This document shows positions 7,442 through 16,181 of a DNA stretch of 48,215 bases, in pieces. Position numbers and translations under genes: made by a program. The notes beneath the pieces are model-generated. The model worked only from the letters and a program-made list of their open reading frames with translations, ran no database searches and was not told where the DNA came from. Every line of letters begins with the position of its first letter. Within the stretch, counting starts at the first letter, position 1. The DNA is from Clostridia bacterium (GTDB taxonomy: Bacteria > Bacillota > Clostridia > Christensenellales > CAG-138), in contig JAFWVQ010000041.1 of assembly GCA_017523925.1 (NCBI GenBank), positions 1 through 48,215 of the forward strand, given 5' to 3'.

Positions 7442-8559
7442 TTATGTCACATTTGATTCTGTTATGCCACAACTATCCTTGCCCTTCTTTTTGTATGTTG
7501 AGCACATAAAGTTGTTATTGACGGCATCCATCGTGTGCGACCTATGAAGCCGCATCGTGCTTCCGCAATCCGCACAGTACACAAGCCCTGAGAGCATATT
7601 CTGCTCTGCGAATTTAGCTTTGCGGCGTTTGTGCTTGCGGATATCCTGAACGATCTCCCATGTCTGCTTGTCCACCAGCGGTTCGTGCGTGTTCTCGAAA
7701 CGAAGTTGTTCAGATTCGGGACGCATGATCCTCTGCTTATTCTTGTATGAGATCGTTGTGTACCGCAGATTGATCGTATGTCCGAGGTAGGTTTCATTTT
7801 CAAGGATCGAAGCGACGGTTGCCGAAGTCCAACGGTATGGTCTGCTTGTATCGAGCCCGGTCATAGCTTTACCGTACTTACGGTAATAATGATTTGACGG
7901 GTTCACGATCTGTTCCCGTTTCAACTGCTTTGCTATCTGCGCCGGTCCGCTGCCTTGAGCGCACAGCGCGAAGATATGCTTCACTACCCATGCGGTTTCT
8001 TCATCGGGAACGATATGCCTTTTCGGATCATCGGGATCCTTCATGTACCCGTAGCAAGGTCGGGATGCTATTCGCGCGCCTGTTTCCGCTTTCACTCGCG
8101 CGGATGTTCTGCCTTTCTTGCTGCAGTCCTTGGCATAGAACTCGTTGATGATGTTCCTGAACGGTGTGAAGTCGTTCGTGGTCTCGTACAGACTGTCTAC
8201 GCCGTCGTTTATCGCTATGAAGCGAATGCCGTAGCTCGGGAAGATAAGCTCGGTGTACTGACCGACCTGCAGATACTCCCTGCCGAGGCGGGACATATCC
8301 TTGACTATGATCGTCGATACTTGGTTCGATTCGACCAGTTCCATTACCTCCTGCCAGCCCGGACGGTTGAAGTTCGTTCCGGTGTAGCCGTCGTCGGATA
8401 TGAATCTTGTGTTGCCGAAGCCATGGTTCGCGGCGTACTTTTCAAGCAGCAGCCTTTGGTTCTGGATGCCAAGCTCTTTCCTGACCCTTGTTTTGATGTC
8501 CCTGTTGCAAATCAATGTACTACATTCGTATCAGTTGCGGATTGTTTTCTGTCGTCATG
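7442..8559 (-). pseudogene. large serine recombinase, truncated at both ends (mobile-element remnant)
   Basis: The open frame from 8515 to 7442 (357 residues) matches the Tn4451/ICE-type large serine recombinases: DDGYTGTNFNRPGW, STIIVKDMSRLGR and FIAINDGVDS from the catalytic domain, a Recombinase domain, then the zinc-ribbon LVYCADCGSTMRL. The beginning with the catalytic serine (normally in a YxRLS motif) is absent. An ATG at 8559 with a GGGG site starts 12 codons that hit a TAG at 8521-8523 before the recombinase frame is entered. The C-terminus ends soon after the zinc ribbon, losing the coiled-coil part. It cannot be an active recombinase. It marks a former integrative element at the edge of the defence island. 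Confidence 0.85.
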
Positions 8560-8611
8560 CGATACCCCTTTCATAGTTCTTTCGATCAGCCAATCGTCCT
8601 GCTTTGCTTTC

Positions 8612-8643
8612 TTTGCCCTCTACCCTGTATTCCACACTTTTTT
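8612..8643 (+). repeat. 32-bp direct repeat, left copy
   Basis: TTTGCCCTCTACCCTGTATT followed by CCACACTTTTTT. A near copy stands at 9297-9328 (first part differs at three or four positions, the last 20 bases are identical). The two copies bracket about 650 bp. Confidence 0.75.
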
Positions 8644-8736
8644 CGGGTTTGAAAACCGCAATTCAGAAGTATATTTCAAGCACCTTTCACCTCGTCCAAC
8701 TCTAAGGTTGCATTTAGTACTAGCAAAATAGCTCCT

Positions 8737-9150
8737 TCCGTATGTATAGGGGACGAAATTTACAATTTGGGGAGTCTGATTCGGAAGTATATTTCAAAAT
8801 CGGCTTGCCGAGCAAAAGCACAAACTTCGATATTCAGAATGATGCCGCCGCATTAAAACCTCAGCGCTTTTCATTGATGCCAATCATTTCTCCTATTTGT
8901 ATAGGAATGGATTTGGCATTTCGAGGGGGCTGTAGCAAGAAACTTTTGAATCCGATTCATCTCTCGGCAAACATCTTTCCCGACCTTCCGAACGCCAGGC
9001 TGACATATGATTCCTCGCGTGTCACTCATGCTGCGAAATAATCCCCCTATATGTATTGGAATGAAAATCGGCGTTTGTTCAACTTTAACCGTTCTCACGA
9101 GATCGATCATTACCTATGCGCTTGAACAACTATCCCCATATGTATAGGGG
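8737..9150. repeat. four spaced copies of a TCC-TATNTGTATA-GGA palindrome
   Basis: Copies at 8737-8753, 8891-8906, 9042-9060 and 9134-9150. The second is a perfect palindrome with 6-bp arms (TCCTAT-TTGT-ATAGGA). The others keep TATGTATAGGGG or a close form. Spacing is about 155, 152 and 92 bp. Regular spacing and inverted symmetry suggest protein-binding sites or iterons. Confidence 0.6.
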
Positions 9151-9296
9151 GGAAACGACGATTATTGAAACCATGATCAGTATATTTTTAAGAAATATAT
9201 GACCGATACACGGAACACCGATTTATTCAAGCACACTCTTAGCATAGAGAGCATTCGCAGTTTTCTCATGATGATTGGCTATACGAACTCATCCGC

Positions 9297-9328
9297 ATTG
9301 CCCTTCACCCTGTATTCCACACTTTTTT
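9297..9328 (+). repeat. 32-bp direct repeat, right copy
   Basis: Second copy of the element at 8612-8643, ending CCCTGTATTCCACACTTTTT. Sequence after both copies is also loosely similar, so the duplicated stretch may originally have been longer. Confidence 0.75.
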
Positions 9329-9576
9329 GAAGTTTTAGCGTTCACTTTCCAAAATATATTAGCATCACTTAAAAACCGACCTCCCCAACTCTTGAACGGA
9401 ACATCGTTCCATACCATGAGTTATACCGATCGGCTTCTGAATCAATGTTATTATTGGCGATAAAAAAGCGTACTGGTTTTAGTTTGTTTATTACTTGATT
9501 TGCAAAATCAACTTAACAGAGTAATTATTTGTTTTATTGTTGAACGAATCGCATTAAGCATTGCAATCAAATATAA

Positions 9577-11211
9577 TTAACAATCGCAATTTGGATCAGG
9601 TCCTATAAACCAACGCGCCCCGTTTGTTCTCCCCCTACAATGAATTCGCCCTTCTTTACGAAGAGAGCGAAGCAGCACTTGGATTTGGCTTCTATTTTGT
9701 CCTGGCAGTACTTGCTGCAACTCCATAAAAGAGGTCCCTTCTGGGCTATTCTCCCGAATATGCTTTAGTAAAAGCTCTTTATTTGTCTCGCGATCCAATC
9801 CTACTATTCGCGTGTGAACGCCCGGTTTACCAGCGGCATTATACAAGCTGCGTGCAAGCACATATTTGTTCCGTCCAATATGTTCAACGATGCCAATATC
9901 AGCCAAGTATTTCAGTCGCTGTCGCAAGCTGTCATTCATTGTTTTATCATGATACAATGCATCAATAGCAAGAAAATCTGCGGTTGTAAGGAACCCCAAA
10001 CGTTCATTGCCTATTTTATTAATCAGTGACAACATTTTCTTATCTAATACCAAACCGTTCAATGTTAGACATACAAAGCTATCATCCGTCCCAGAAAAGT
10101 CTGGCAAAGACTTTGCTTCTTTGATGCTCGTTTCAAACATAATATTCATTCCTTGCCCGGAGCGTTCAACAAGACCACATAGAGATAGTATTTCGGCGAT
10201 ACGCCTATTCCTAGGTACCTGACGGTCTAAAATGTTATCAATTGAAATACCGTTCGGGAAACCGCCAGGACTCTCAACACGGAGCTTATCAGGATACTGA
10301 CGGATAAAAACACTTCCGGCCAATTGATAGTTCCTGTGGCTGACTGCATTCAGTATAGCTTCTCGCACTACACTTTCATTGAAGGTAGGAATATCAAAGA
10401 TAAAGAATCCTTCTTGGTAATGTTGGGTATCATTTCTTAAGTTAACAAGCTCCCACAAACGATTGTAGCATGAAAAAAAACCTATGCGGTATTCTCCACG
10501 TTGATTCGCTGGGCCAGATGCGTTTGATGAACGGTATTCAAAAACGATCTCTGATTGAGGAAGATATTTTCCGAGTGCTTCTTTTTTTCCGAAGAGGATA
10601 AGTGCTGCATAAGTTATACCTTCATCAGTCAATGCTTCACAATCGTGCAACAACTGATTAACCGACAGGTTGTGCACGCGTTTATTACCACTCTTTTCCT
10701 CCCATTTTGCACGAAAAGACTCTATTGCTTCAATATCAAGATCGTCAACAGTAGCGGAATTACAGATACTACTTGAGAAATCAAATCCTGTTTCTTCATA
10801 GATTCGACGTCGAATCTCTTCTGGCATAGGAATTAAACTATCCCCTTCATACCACCAAGCAATACCATTAATTTGAATCGGTAGCCCAAGCGGGCGCCTT
10901 GCAACATCAAATACTAATACACGTTTCCCGTCGTAATCAAACAACTGAAAATCCACCGATATTTTTAGCTTATCGATAAGCCTTCTTCGCGTACGTTCTG
11001 GTTGTTCAAACGCATGACTCCCAACCACACTGCGAGGTCTCTTGTCTGTTATTCCAAAAACCAACCTGCCTCCGCCACAATTAGCCAAGGCGCAGCAACA
11101 ACGCGCAGCTTCATCATAATCGAAATTATTCCTTGCCTCTTTAAACTGAACCCTCTCTCCTTCTTTGGCCTCTTAGAGTTCTTCTATCGTGTAAGAATGA
11201 TCAAACATCAT
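9577..11211 (-). pseudogene. AlbA_2/GHKL-ATPase regulator-like gene with in-frame stop at codon 13
   Basis: The natural start is at 11211 (tandem ATG ATG with AGGAGG upstream). Codon 13, at 11173-11175, is TAA where the frame otherwise reads SYTIEEL-stop-EAKEGERVQF. Read through the stop, the product has 544 residues: an AlbA_2 (Schlafen AlbA_2, formerly AAA_4) domain with VQFKEAR and ALANCGGGRLVFG, then a GHKL ATPase domain with NAVSHRNY (about 288-295) and SPGGFPNG (about 314-321), and a C-terminal winged-helix region. Such proteins often accompany type I restriction loci, and this one follows hsdR by 78 nt. Only a TTG within the AlbA_2 domain would allow a late start, losing its first 41 codons. 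One base change (TTA to TAA) explains the break. Confidence 0.8.
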
Positions 11212-11244
11212 TAGCTATCCTCCTAGTTATTTCTTCTAAAGATT

Positions 11245-11253
11245 ATTATATCA
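11245..11253 (-). promoter_or_regulatory. extended -10 element before the AlbA_2 gene
   Basis: Minus strand TGA-TATAAT, an extended -10 box, 34 nt before the start at 11211. No good -35 is seen. It would allow transcription of the AlbA_2 gene apart from the restriction operon. Confidence 0.5.
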
Positions 11254-11289
11254 TAAAAAGTGTTGGCCATAAACACTAAATTACTTCTG

Positions 11290-14200
11290 TTACGCCGCAA
11301 CCCAGCCATATCCCTGAACTGCCATATCGATAAAGTGCGACAGCAGCAGCTCGATCTTGGAGGAGAAGGTATCCTTATCATACGAGATCGGAAGATCCGC
11401 GTCCAAAGATTCTTCTATCGCGGTTTTCACCTTCGCTCTCGGCTGTTCATCGCGGTACCAATCAACGACCATCAGCTCGGCTTTTTCCTCACTAAGTTTT
11501 TTGAACAGATTCTTTGCGGAGAGCTTGACCTTCTGTTCCTCTTCCTTTGTGAGCTTCTTTCCGGCTATCAGCATATCGTAGATCTCCAGCTCCTCCTCGG
11601 TTAGTCCTTCGGCATCGGCGCGCTTTTCCTCGGCTTTAAGATCCTCGATCAGCTCAAGAAGCTGCTCGTAATAATCCTCGTTCTCGGAGCCGCCTGCATT
11701 ATATCGGTCAATGATATTGCGGAAACGCTGCGAGAACTGCTGGCGCATACAGTTTCTATTCAGCATCTGCTGCAGCGCCTTCTCGATAAACGCTTTCAGA
11801 TCATCGATCTCGACCGCCTTATACTTTGCAAGCTTTATCTCCTTTTTCAGCTCCTCAACATCGACCTTGGAAAGATCGATCACCTTGCCTTGATGGATAA
11901 CGAAGCCTTCATCGTTATCCTCGGCAACCTGCGACGAAACGCTCGTATCCAAAAGCTGCGCCATTCGGATGCGGGCTTGGTTTATCTTTTCATCATCGAT
12001 CGTGTGACGGAACAGGCCGTACAGATACGCAAGCGGCGAAAACTTTTCGTTATTCCAGTTCCGTTCAAATATCTCCGGACGCGATGCTTCGTAAAGATTC
12101 ATCAGCGTATTGAGGATCACCTTGAACTTATCCTTGCCTTCATCTTTCGCAACAATGGTATCGTATGCCGCGCGCAGCTCGTCCAGCCTGTCGAAAGTCG
12201 ATTCTTCAGCGGCGATCGCGCCAATATCTATACCGAGACCGAGCAGAAACTCATCCGCTTCGTCTATCGCGCTGTCGAGCAGCACTATAAGCCGATCGAT
12301 ATCCTTTGCGGGAAACTCGCTGCCGTCATCGCCTGTGGCGTACTCGGTCAGCGCACGCTGCATATATTTGAAAACATTTACATAATCAACGATTATTCCG
12401 CAGGGCTTGTTCGGATAATTGCGATTTGCGCGGGCGATGGCCTGCATAAGCGTATGCCCTTTCATCGGCTTATCGAGATACAGCGTGGAAAGGTTTTCAA
12501 CATCGAAGCCCGTGAGCCACATCGCGCAAACGAACACAAGCTGCAGCGGATCATCGGAATCCTTGAACCTATCCTCGATATCCGCGCCCTCCGGCGTGAT
12601 CTCGTTCATCTTTTGGCGGTGCTTTGTTATATCAAGCTCCTGCTTCCTGAATTTCTCTACCTCGTCGGCTTCTTCCGAGATTATGACCGCCATTTCAACG
12701 CGGTTCATATAATCGAGAATGCGTTTCAGCTCGTCGCGCTCCTCCTTGGTCGCTGCGGCGTTGCGCTCCTGCATTATCTTCTGCTTTTCGATGCTCCAAT
12801 AATGCTGAACCTTATCGTACATCTTGACCGTGGTGTACTTATCCACGGAAACCACCATGCCTTTTCCGAGGAAGCCGCGGCGCGGGAAATGATGCGCAAT
12901 ATCCTGCGCGATCTTATCCAAGCGATTTTCGCGCTTTATAACTTCAAGTATGCGCGAAGCTGAGTTTTCGAGCAGGCGCGTTTCATCCGCGTTCAAATTC
13001 TCCTCCTCGATTATATCGAGCACATCGTCATCGAGAAAATCGTTTTCAAGCCCGACCTCCGGCACGCGGCGGGAATAGAACAGCGGCACGGTCGAGCCGT
13101 CCTCTATCGACTGCGCGAAATTGTATTCGGAAACATAGCTGCCGAACCATTGATTGGTCAATCGCTTGCTGCCGAGCAGGGGCGTTCCGGTAAAGGCGAT
13201 ATAGTTTGCGTTCGGAAGCGCGGTGCGCATATTCTCTGCAAGATCCTTATACTGCGTGCGGTGCGCTTCATCAACAAGCACTATAATATCATCCCTTGTG
13301 GAGAGCACTGGATACTTCTTGCCCTTATCGTAGCGGAACTTATGGATAAGCGTGAAGATAAAGCCCTTATTCGTTTGAAGATATTCCCGAAGCTGCTTTC
13401 CGTCCTTGGGCTGGCACTCCTCCTTTGCGCCGATGACCTCGGTTTTAACAAAGTTTTTATGTATCTGCTCATCGAGATCGGCTCGGTCGGTGATAACAAG
13501 GAATGTGAAATTGCCGGGTATCTTGCGGCGAACCTTTCTTGCGAAAAAGACCATTGAAAACGATTTGCCCGAGCCCTGCGTATGCCAAAATACGCCGAGC
13601 TTACCCTGCAGCTCCGCACGGTTTCTCACCGATTCCATAAGATTATTCACGCCGAGATACTGGTGGTTCTTTGCAATGATCTTATTCTTCTGATTGCGGA
13701 ACACTATGAAGTTTTCGATATAGTCTATCAGCCTGTCCTTTCTTAAAAGACCGTCTATAAAGTATTTCACGGAGCTTTCGCCGATGCTTGCCGCACTTCT
13801 TATCTCTTTTCTGTTCGGGTGCTCCTTTTCCGAATCCACCTTGAGCCATTCAAAAAAATGGTTATAGCTTGCGCTCCAAGCGCCTAGCCTTGTTTCAAGC
13901 CCGTTTGATAGCACGCAGATCTGATTAAAGGCGAAAAGATTCGGAATATCGCGCTTATAATTGCTCAGATTATCGTTGAACGCTTCCTCGACCTTAACTA
14001 TGCTGTTTTTAAGCTCGATGAACACCATCGGAAGGCCGTTTATAAAGATGATAACATCCGGCCGCCGCCAGTAAACGCGCCCCTGTATCCACATCTGCGA
14101 AACGGCGGTAAAGCTGTTGTTTTCGGGGTTCTCAAAATCCACGAGCTTCACAAAATCAAAATCGTCCCTGCCGTTTCTGCGGAAGGAAACCTTGATGCCG

Positions 14201-14508
14201 TTTCGGATACGGTTATAGAGCGTATAGTTTGTGGCGATCATATCCGTTCCCGTGTAGTCGCGGCAAAGCTCCTTATAGACCTCCGCAAGCTTTTCGCTTG
14301 GAATACCCGGATTCAGCCGCGCCAAAGCCGCGCGCAGCACCTCCGGCAGCACGCATTCCTTTTTGCTCGACCGCCCCGTGCCGTCCGGCAGCGCTTCGCG
14401 CTTATCCGGCGAAGCATCGCAGCGCAGAACTCCGTATCTGAAAGGCTCAGCTTCAAGCTTTTGAAGTATTGCCCGTTCTATATCGTCTTCGGAAATGAAG
14501 TTGCGCAT
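11290..14508 (-). CDS. hsdR: type I restriction enzyme, endonuclease/translocase subunit R
   Basis: A 1072-residue motor and nuclease subunit that, with HsdM and HsdS, translocates and cuts DNA lacking the host methylation. Nuclease domain: RRPDVIIF with Asp151 and FIELKN with Glu165 and Lys167, the PD-ExK site. Helicase motifs: Walker A HTQGSGKS (309-316), DEAH (413-416), FTGTP (439-443), and later a TGFDVENLSTLYLDKP motif. The length is normal and the frame is unbroken. GAGG lies ahead of the ATG, 18 nt after the preceding gene. The first 59 codons are repeated, with about seven mismatches, in the chimeric ORF at 15939-16160. Confidence 0.97.
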   Translation of the reverse strand: MRNFISEDDIERAILQKLEAEPFRYGVLRCDASPDKREALPDGTGRSSKKECVLPEVLRAALARLNPGIPSEKLAEVYKELCRDYTGTDMIATNYTLYNRIRNGIKVSFRRNGRDDFDFVKLVDFENPENNSFTAVSQMWIQGRVYWRRPDVIIFINGLPMVFIELKNSIVKVEEAFNDNLSNYKRDIPNLFAFNQICVLSNGLETRLGAWSASYNHFFEWLKVDSEKEHPNRKEIRSAASIGESSVKYFIDGLLRKDRLIDYIENFIVFRNQKNKIIAKNHQYLGVNNLMESVRNRAELQGKLGVFWHTQGSGKSFSMVFFARKVRRKIPGNFTFLVITDRADLDEQIHKNFVKTEVIGAKEECQPKDGKQLREYLQTNKGFIFTLIHKFRYDKGKKYPVLSTRDDIIVLVDEAHRTQYKDLAENMRTALPNANYIAFTGTPLLGSKRLTNQWFGSYVSEYNFAQSIEDGSTVPLFYSRRVPEVGLENDFLDDDVLDIIEEENLNADETRLLENSASRILEVIKRENRLDKIAQDIAHHFPRRGFLGKGMVVSVDKYTTVKMYDKVQHYWSIEKQKIMQERNAAATKEERDELKRILDYMNRVEMAVIISEEADEVEKFRKQELDITKHRQKMNEITPEGADIEDRFKDSDDPLQLVFVCAMWLTGFDVENLSTLYLDKPMKGHTLMQAIARANRNYPNKPCGIIVDYVNVFKYMQRALTEYATGDDGSEFPAKDIDRLIVLLDSAIDEADEFLLGLGIDIGAIAAEESTFDRLDELRAAYDTIVAKDEGKDKFKVILNTLMNLYEASRPEIFERNWNNEKFSPLAYLYGLFRHTIDDEKINQARIRMAQLLDTSVSSQVAEDNDEGFVIHQGKVIDLSKVDVEELKKEIKLAKYKAVEIDDLKAFIEKALQQMLNRNCMRQQFSQRFRNIIDRYNAGGSENEDYYEQLLELIEDLKAEEKRADAEGLTEEELEIYDMLIAGKKLTKEEEQKVKLSAKNLFKKLSEEKAELMVVDWYRDEQPRAKVKTAIEESLDADLPISYDKDTFSSKIELLLSHFIDMAVQGYGWVAA

Positions 14509-14526
14509 AATAAAACCTCGTCTCTA

Positions 14527-15378
14527 TTATTTTCCCTTGATTTCTTCTTTAAGTCGTTGTATTTTCGTTTTTCGTTCAACGTTGTCCAACTCAAGGAAAG
14601 CGAGTAGACAGAGTTGGTATGTATCATCATACAGTTTTTCCAATTCATCCTGTTGCATAGCTGCGATTGTCGAGTTATAGTAGCCGCCATTGGGATCAGA
14701 ATTATTATGCCGAATATTAGCATTGTTAAATAGAAAGAAGACTGCGTCTTCAAGCTTAGAATTGATTCCCTTTAGCTTTGGTCTTTGGGGTTCAAGAGCA
14801 TCTGCCAATTTATGTAAAACAGCTTTTTTTCGTTCAAGATCGCCTTTCATGGAGTGATGATTATACTCGATCACTCTATATGATAAGCTCGGATCGACAA
14901 TTTCAGAAACGGAAATGGCGGTCTGATCCTTTGGCACAAATATCGTAATTCCATCTTGATTGATAGGCATATAGCCAATGGTTTCTATGACCTTCATAAC
15001 TTGCAGCATATAGAACTGTAACGGTTGGCCATAACCATATGCTACAAGTTGCATTGCCCCATCATAAGAAAAGCCTTGACTATACTGAACGAGATTGTAT
15101 GAATACTCGCAAAAATCAACGAGATAATCCATATCAACACTACGAGGGGACTTTTCGAAATGACGATCATAAACATCGTCGAAGTCATCCAGTGTTATGC
15201 AGGTTCCGCGAAATGGCATGTTGATAAAACAGCTCTCACAGCATTCCTTTATTGTAGCTGATGTTCCGTTGATCCCTGGGTTTTTGAACACGGCAAACAT
15301 AGCATACAACCGGTCATATTCTCTGCGCAAATCAATCCTGGCATTCTTCAGAACCTGAGAAAACGGTATTCTGCTCAT
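14527..15378 (-). CDS. unknown cargo protein of the type I locus, possible HEPN-like C-terminus
   Basis: A 283-residue soluble protein that I do not recognise. It lies between the second unknown cargo gene (2 nt upstream) and hsdR (18 nt downstream). The N-terminal 180 residues appear mixed alpha/beta. The C-terminal 95 residues look helical and carry NIRHNNSDPNGG at 221-232. A similar GIRHGSIDF motif is found in the HEPN-like part of the AbiJ-like protein at 16182-17009, which suggests, weakly, a HEPN-type fold here as well. The two unknown genes are spaced like a translationally coupled pair, so a toxin/partner or two-component defence module is plausible. Codon use is AT-richer than the hsd genes. 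Confidence 0.7.
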   Translation of the reverse strand: MSRIPFSQVLKNARIDLRREYDRLYAMFAVFKNPGINGTSATIKECCESCFINMPFRGTCITLDDFDDVYDRHFEKSPRSVDMDYLVDFCEYSYNLVQYSQGFSYDGAMQLVAYGYGQPLQFYMLQVMKVIETIGYMPINQDGITIFVPKDQTAISVSEIVDPSLSYRVIEYNHHSMKGDLERKKAVLHKLADALEPQRPKLKGINSKLEDAVFFLFNNANIRHNNSDPNGGYYNSTIAAMQQDELEKLYDDTYQLCLLAFLELDNVERKTKIQRLKEEIKGK

Positions 15379-15380
15379 CG

Positions 15381-15935
15381 TCAGCCCCTCCTCTTAGTAA
15401 TATAACAATAATCTTTCTTTTCTTTGCTATAAACAGCGCATGTCTCAACAACGCTGTCGTTGGCTATGAAGTCAATGTACGCCAACCAATCTTTGATTTC
15501 AACGTAGCAGAGGAAATTGTTGCGTTCACGGTCAGAAGCGACAAAAAAGCCTTCAACTGTTCCCTCTTCATTGTAACCGAAAAAGAATACATAGGAATGA
15601 ATCAACCAATTACAAATATCCCTTCCCTTGACTGTTTCACTTTCTGAATGCTCAAAGTCGTGGTTTTGAATATCCGGCCACTTTCGATTCCGGTTTATTT
15701 CTCGAAGCGGCTTATGCTTTTTTACTGCAATCGCATAATTATCCGCATCGTCACTGAGCTTGCTTTTGCAATCAATTAACTTACGAATGATAAAAGCAGA
15801 ATAGAAAATGGCTTTTTCCAATGCAGTATAAGCAGCAGCGTTCCTGTTTTCAAGTTGCTCAACCGTGTTGTATTTTATAAACATACGCTTTCTGCGAAGC
15901 AGATCTTGTTTCCAAGGATAGCTTTCAAAAATCAT
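15381..15935 (-). CDS. unknown cargo protein of the type I locus
   Basis: A 184-residue soluble protein, no family recognised. It begins with a basic stretch (KQDLLRRKRMFIKYN), then helical segments with ENRNAAAYTALEKAIFYSAFIIRKL, and ends in a beta-rich part (VEGFFVASD, FLCYVEIKDWLAY) and a basic tail. Its start is fixed by GGAGG, which lies inside the last codons of the hsdS-derived tail of the chimeric ORF just upstream. The stop is 2 nt before the next gene. Its partner is almost certainly the 283-residue product of 14527-15378. Confidence 0.7.
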   Translation of the reverse strand: MIFESYPWKQDLLRRKRMFIKYNTVEQLENRNAAAYTALEKAIFYSAFIIRKLIDCKSKLSDDADNYAIAVKKHKPLREINRNRKWPDIQNHDFEHSESETVKGRDICNWLIHSYVFFFGYNEEGTVEGFFVASDRERNNFLCYVEIKDWLAYIDFIANDSVVETCAVYSKEKKDYCYITKRRG

Positions 15936-15938
15936 TGC

Positions 15939-16160
15939 TCACACCTCCAGTTTTCCGCTCATCAGGCGCGGCAGAAGCAGGTCGCGCAAAACCTCCGGCA
16001 GCACGCATTCCTTTTTGCTCGACCGCCCCGTGCCGTCCGGCAGCGCTTCGCGCTTATCCGGTGAAGCATCGCAGCGCAGAACGCAGTATTTGAAAGGCTC
16101 CGCTTCAAGCTTTTGAAGTATTGCCCGTTCTATATCGTCTTCGGAAATGAAGTTGCGCAT
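15939..16160 (-). pseudogene. chimeric scar ORF: hsdR start joined to hsdS end
   Basis: An open frame of 73 codons with AAGGAG before the ATG. Residues 1-59 match the start of HsdR at 57 of 59 positions (R24K and G26C differ). The last 15 residues are identical to the C-terminus of HsdS (ending LMSGKLEV). At the DNA level the join falls at about 15987, where hsdR, hsdS and the chimera share GCGCG, a microhomology. It is too short to have either parent's activity. Its DNA tail still supplies the ribosome binding site (GGAGGTG, coding the last E-V) for the next gene. Confidence 0.93.
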
Positions 16161-16181
16161 TTTATACTCCTTGTTGTTCGG

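Larger units (their letters stand above)
8560..9576. other. gene-poor region with repeated palindromes, no supported gene
   Basis: About 1 kb of AT-richer sequence without a convincing coding region on either strand. It contains two copies of a 32-bp sequence, four short palindromic motifs, and two copies of a TTC(A/G)GAAGTATATTTCAA element near 8658 and 8780. It may be the regulatory or replication end of the lost mobile element whose recombinase remnant is next to it. Confidence 0.6.
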
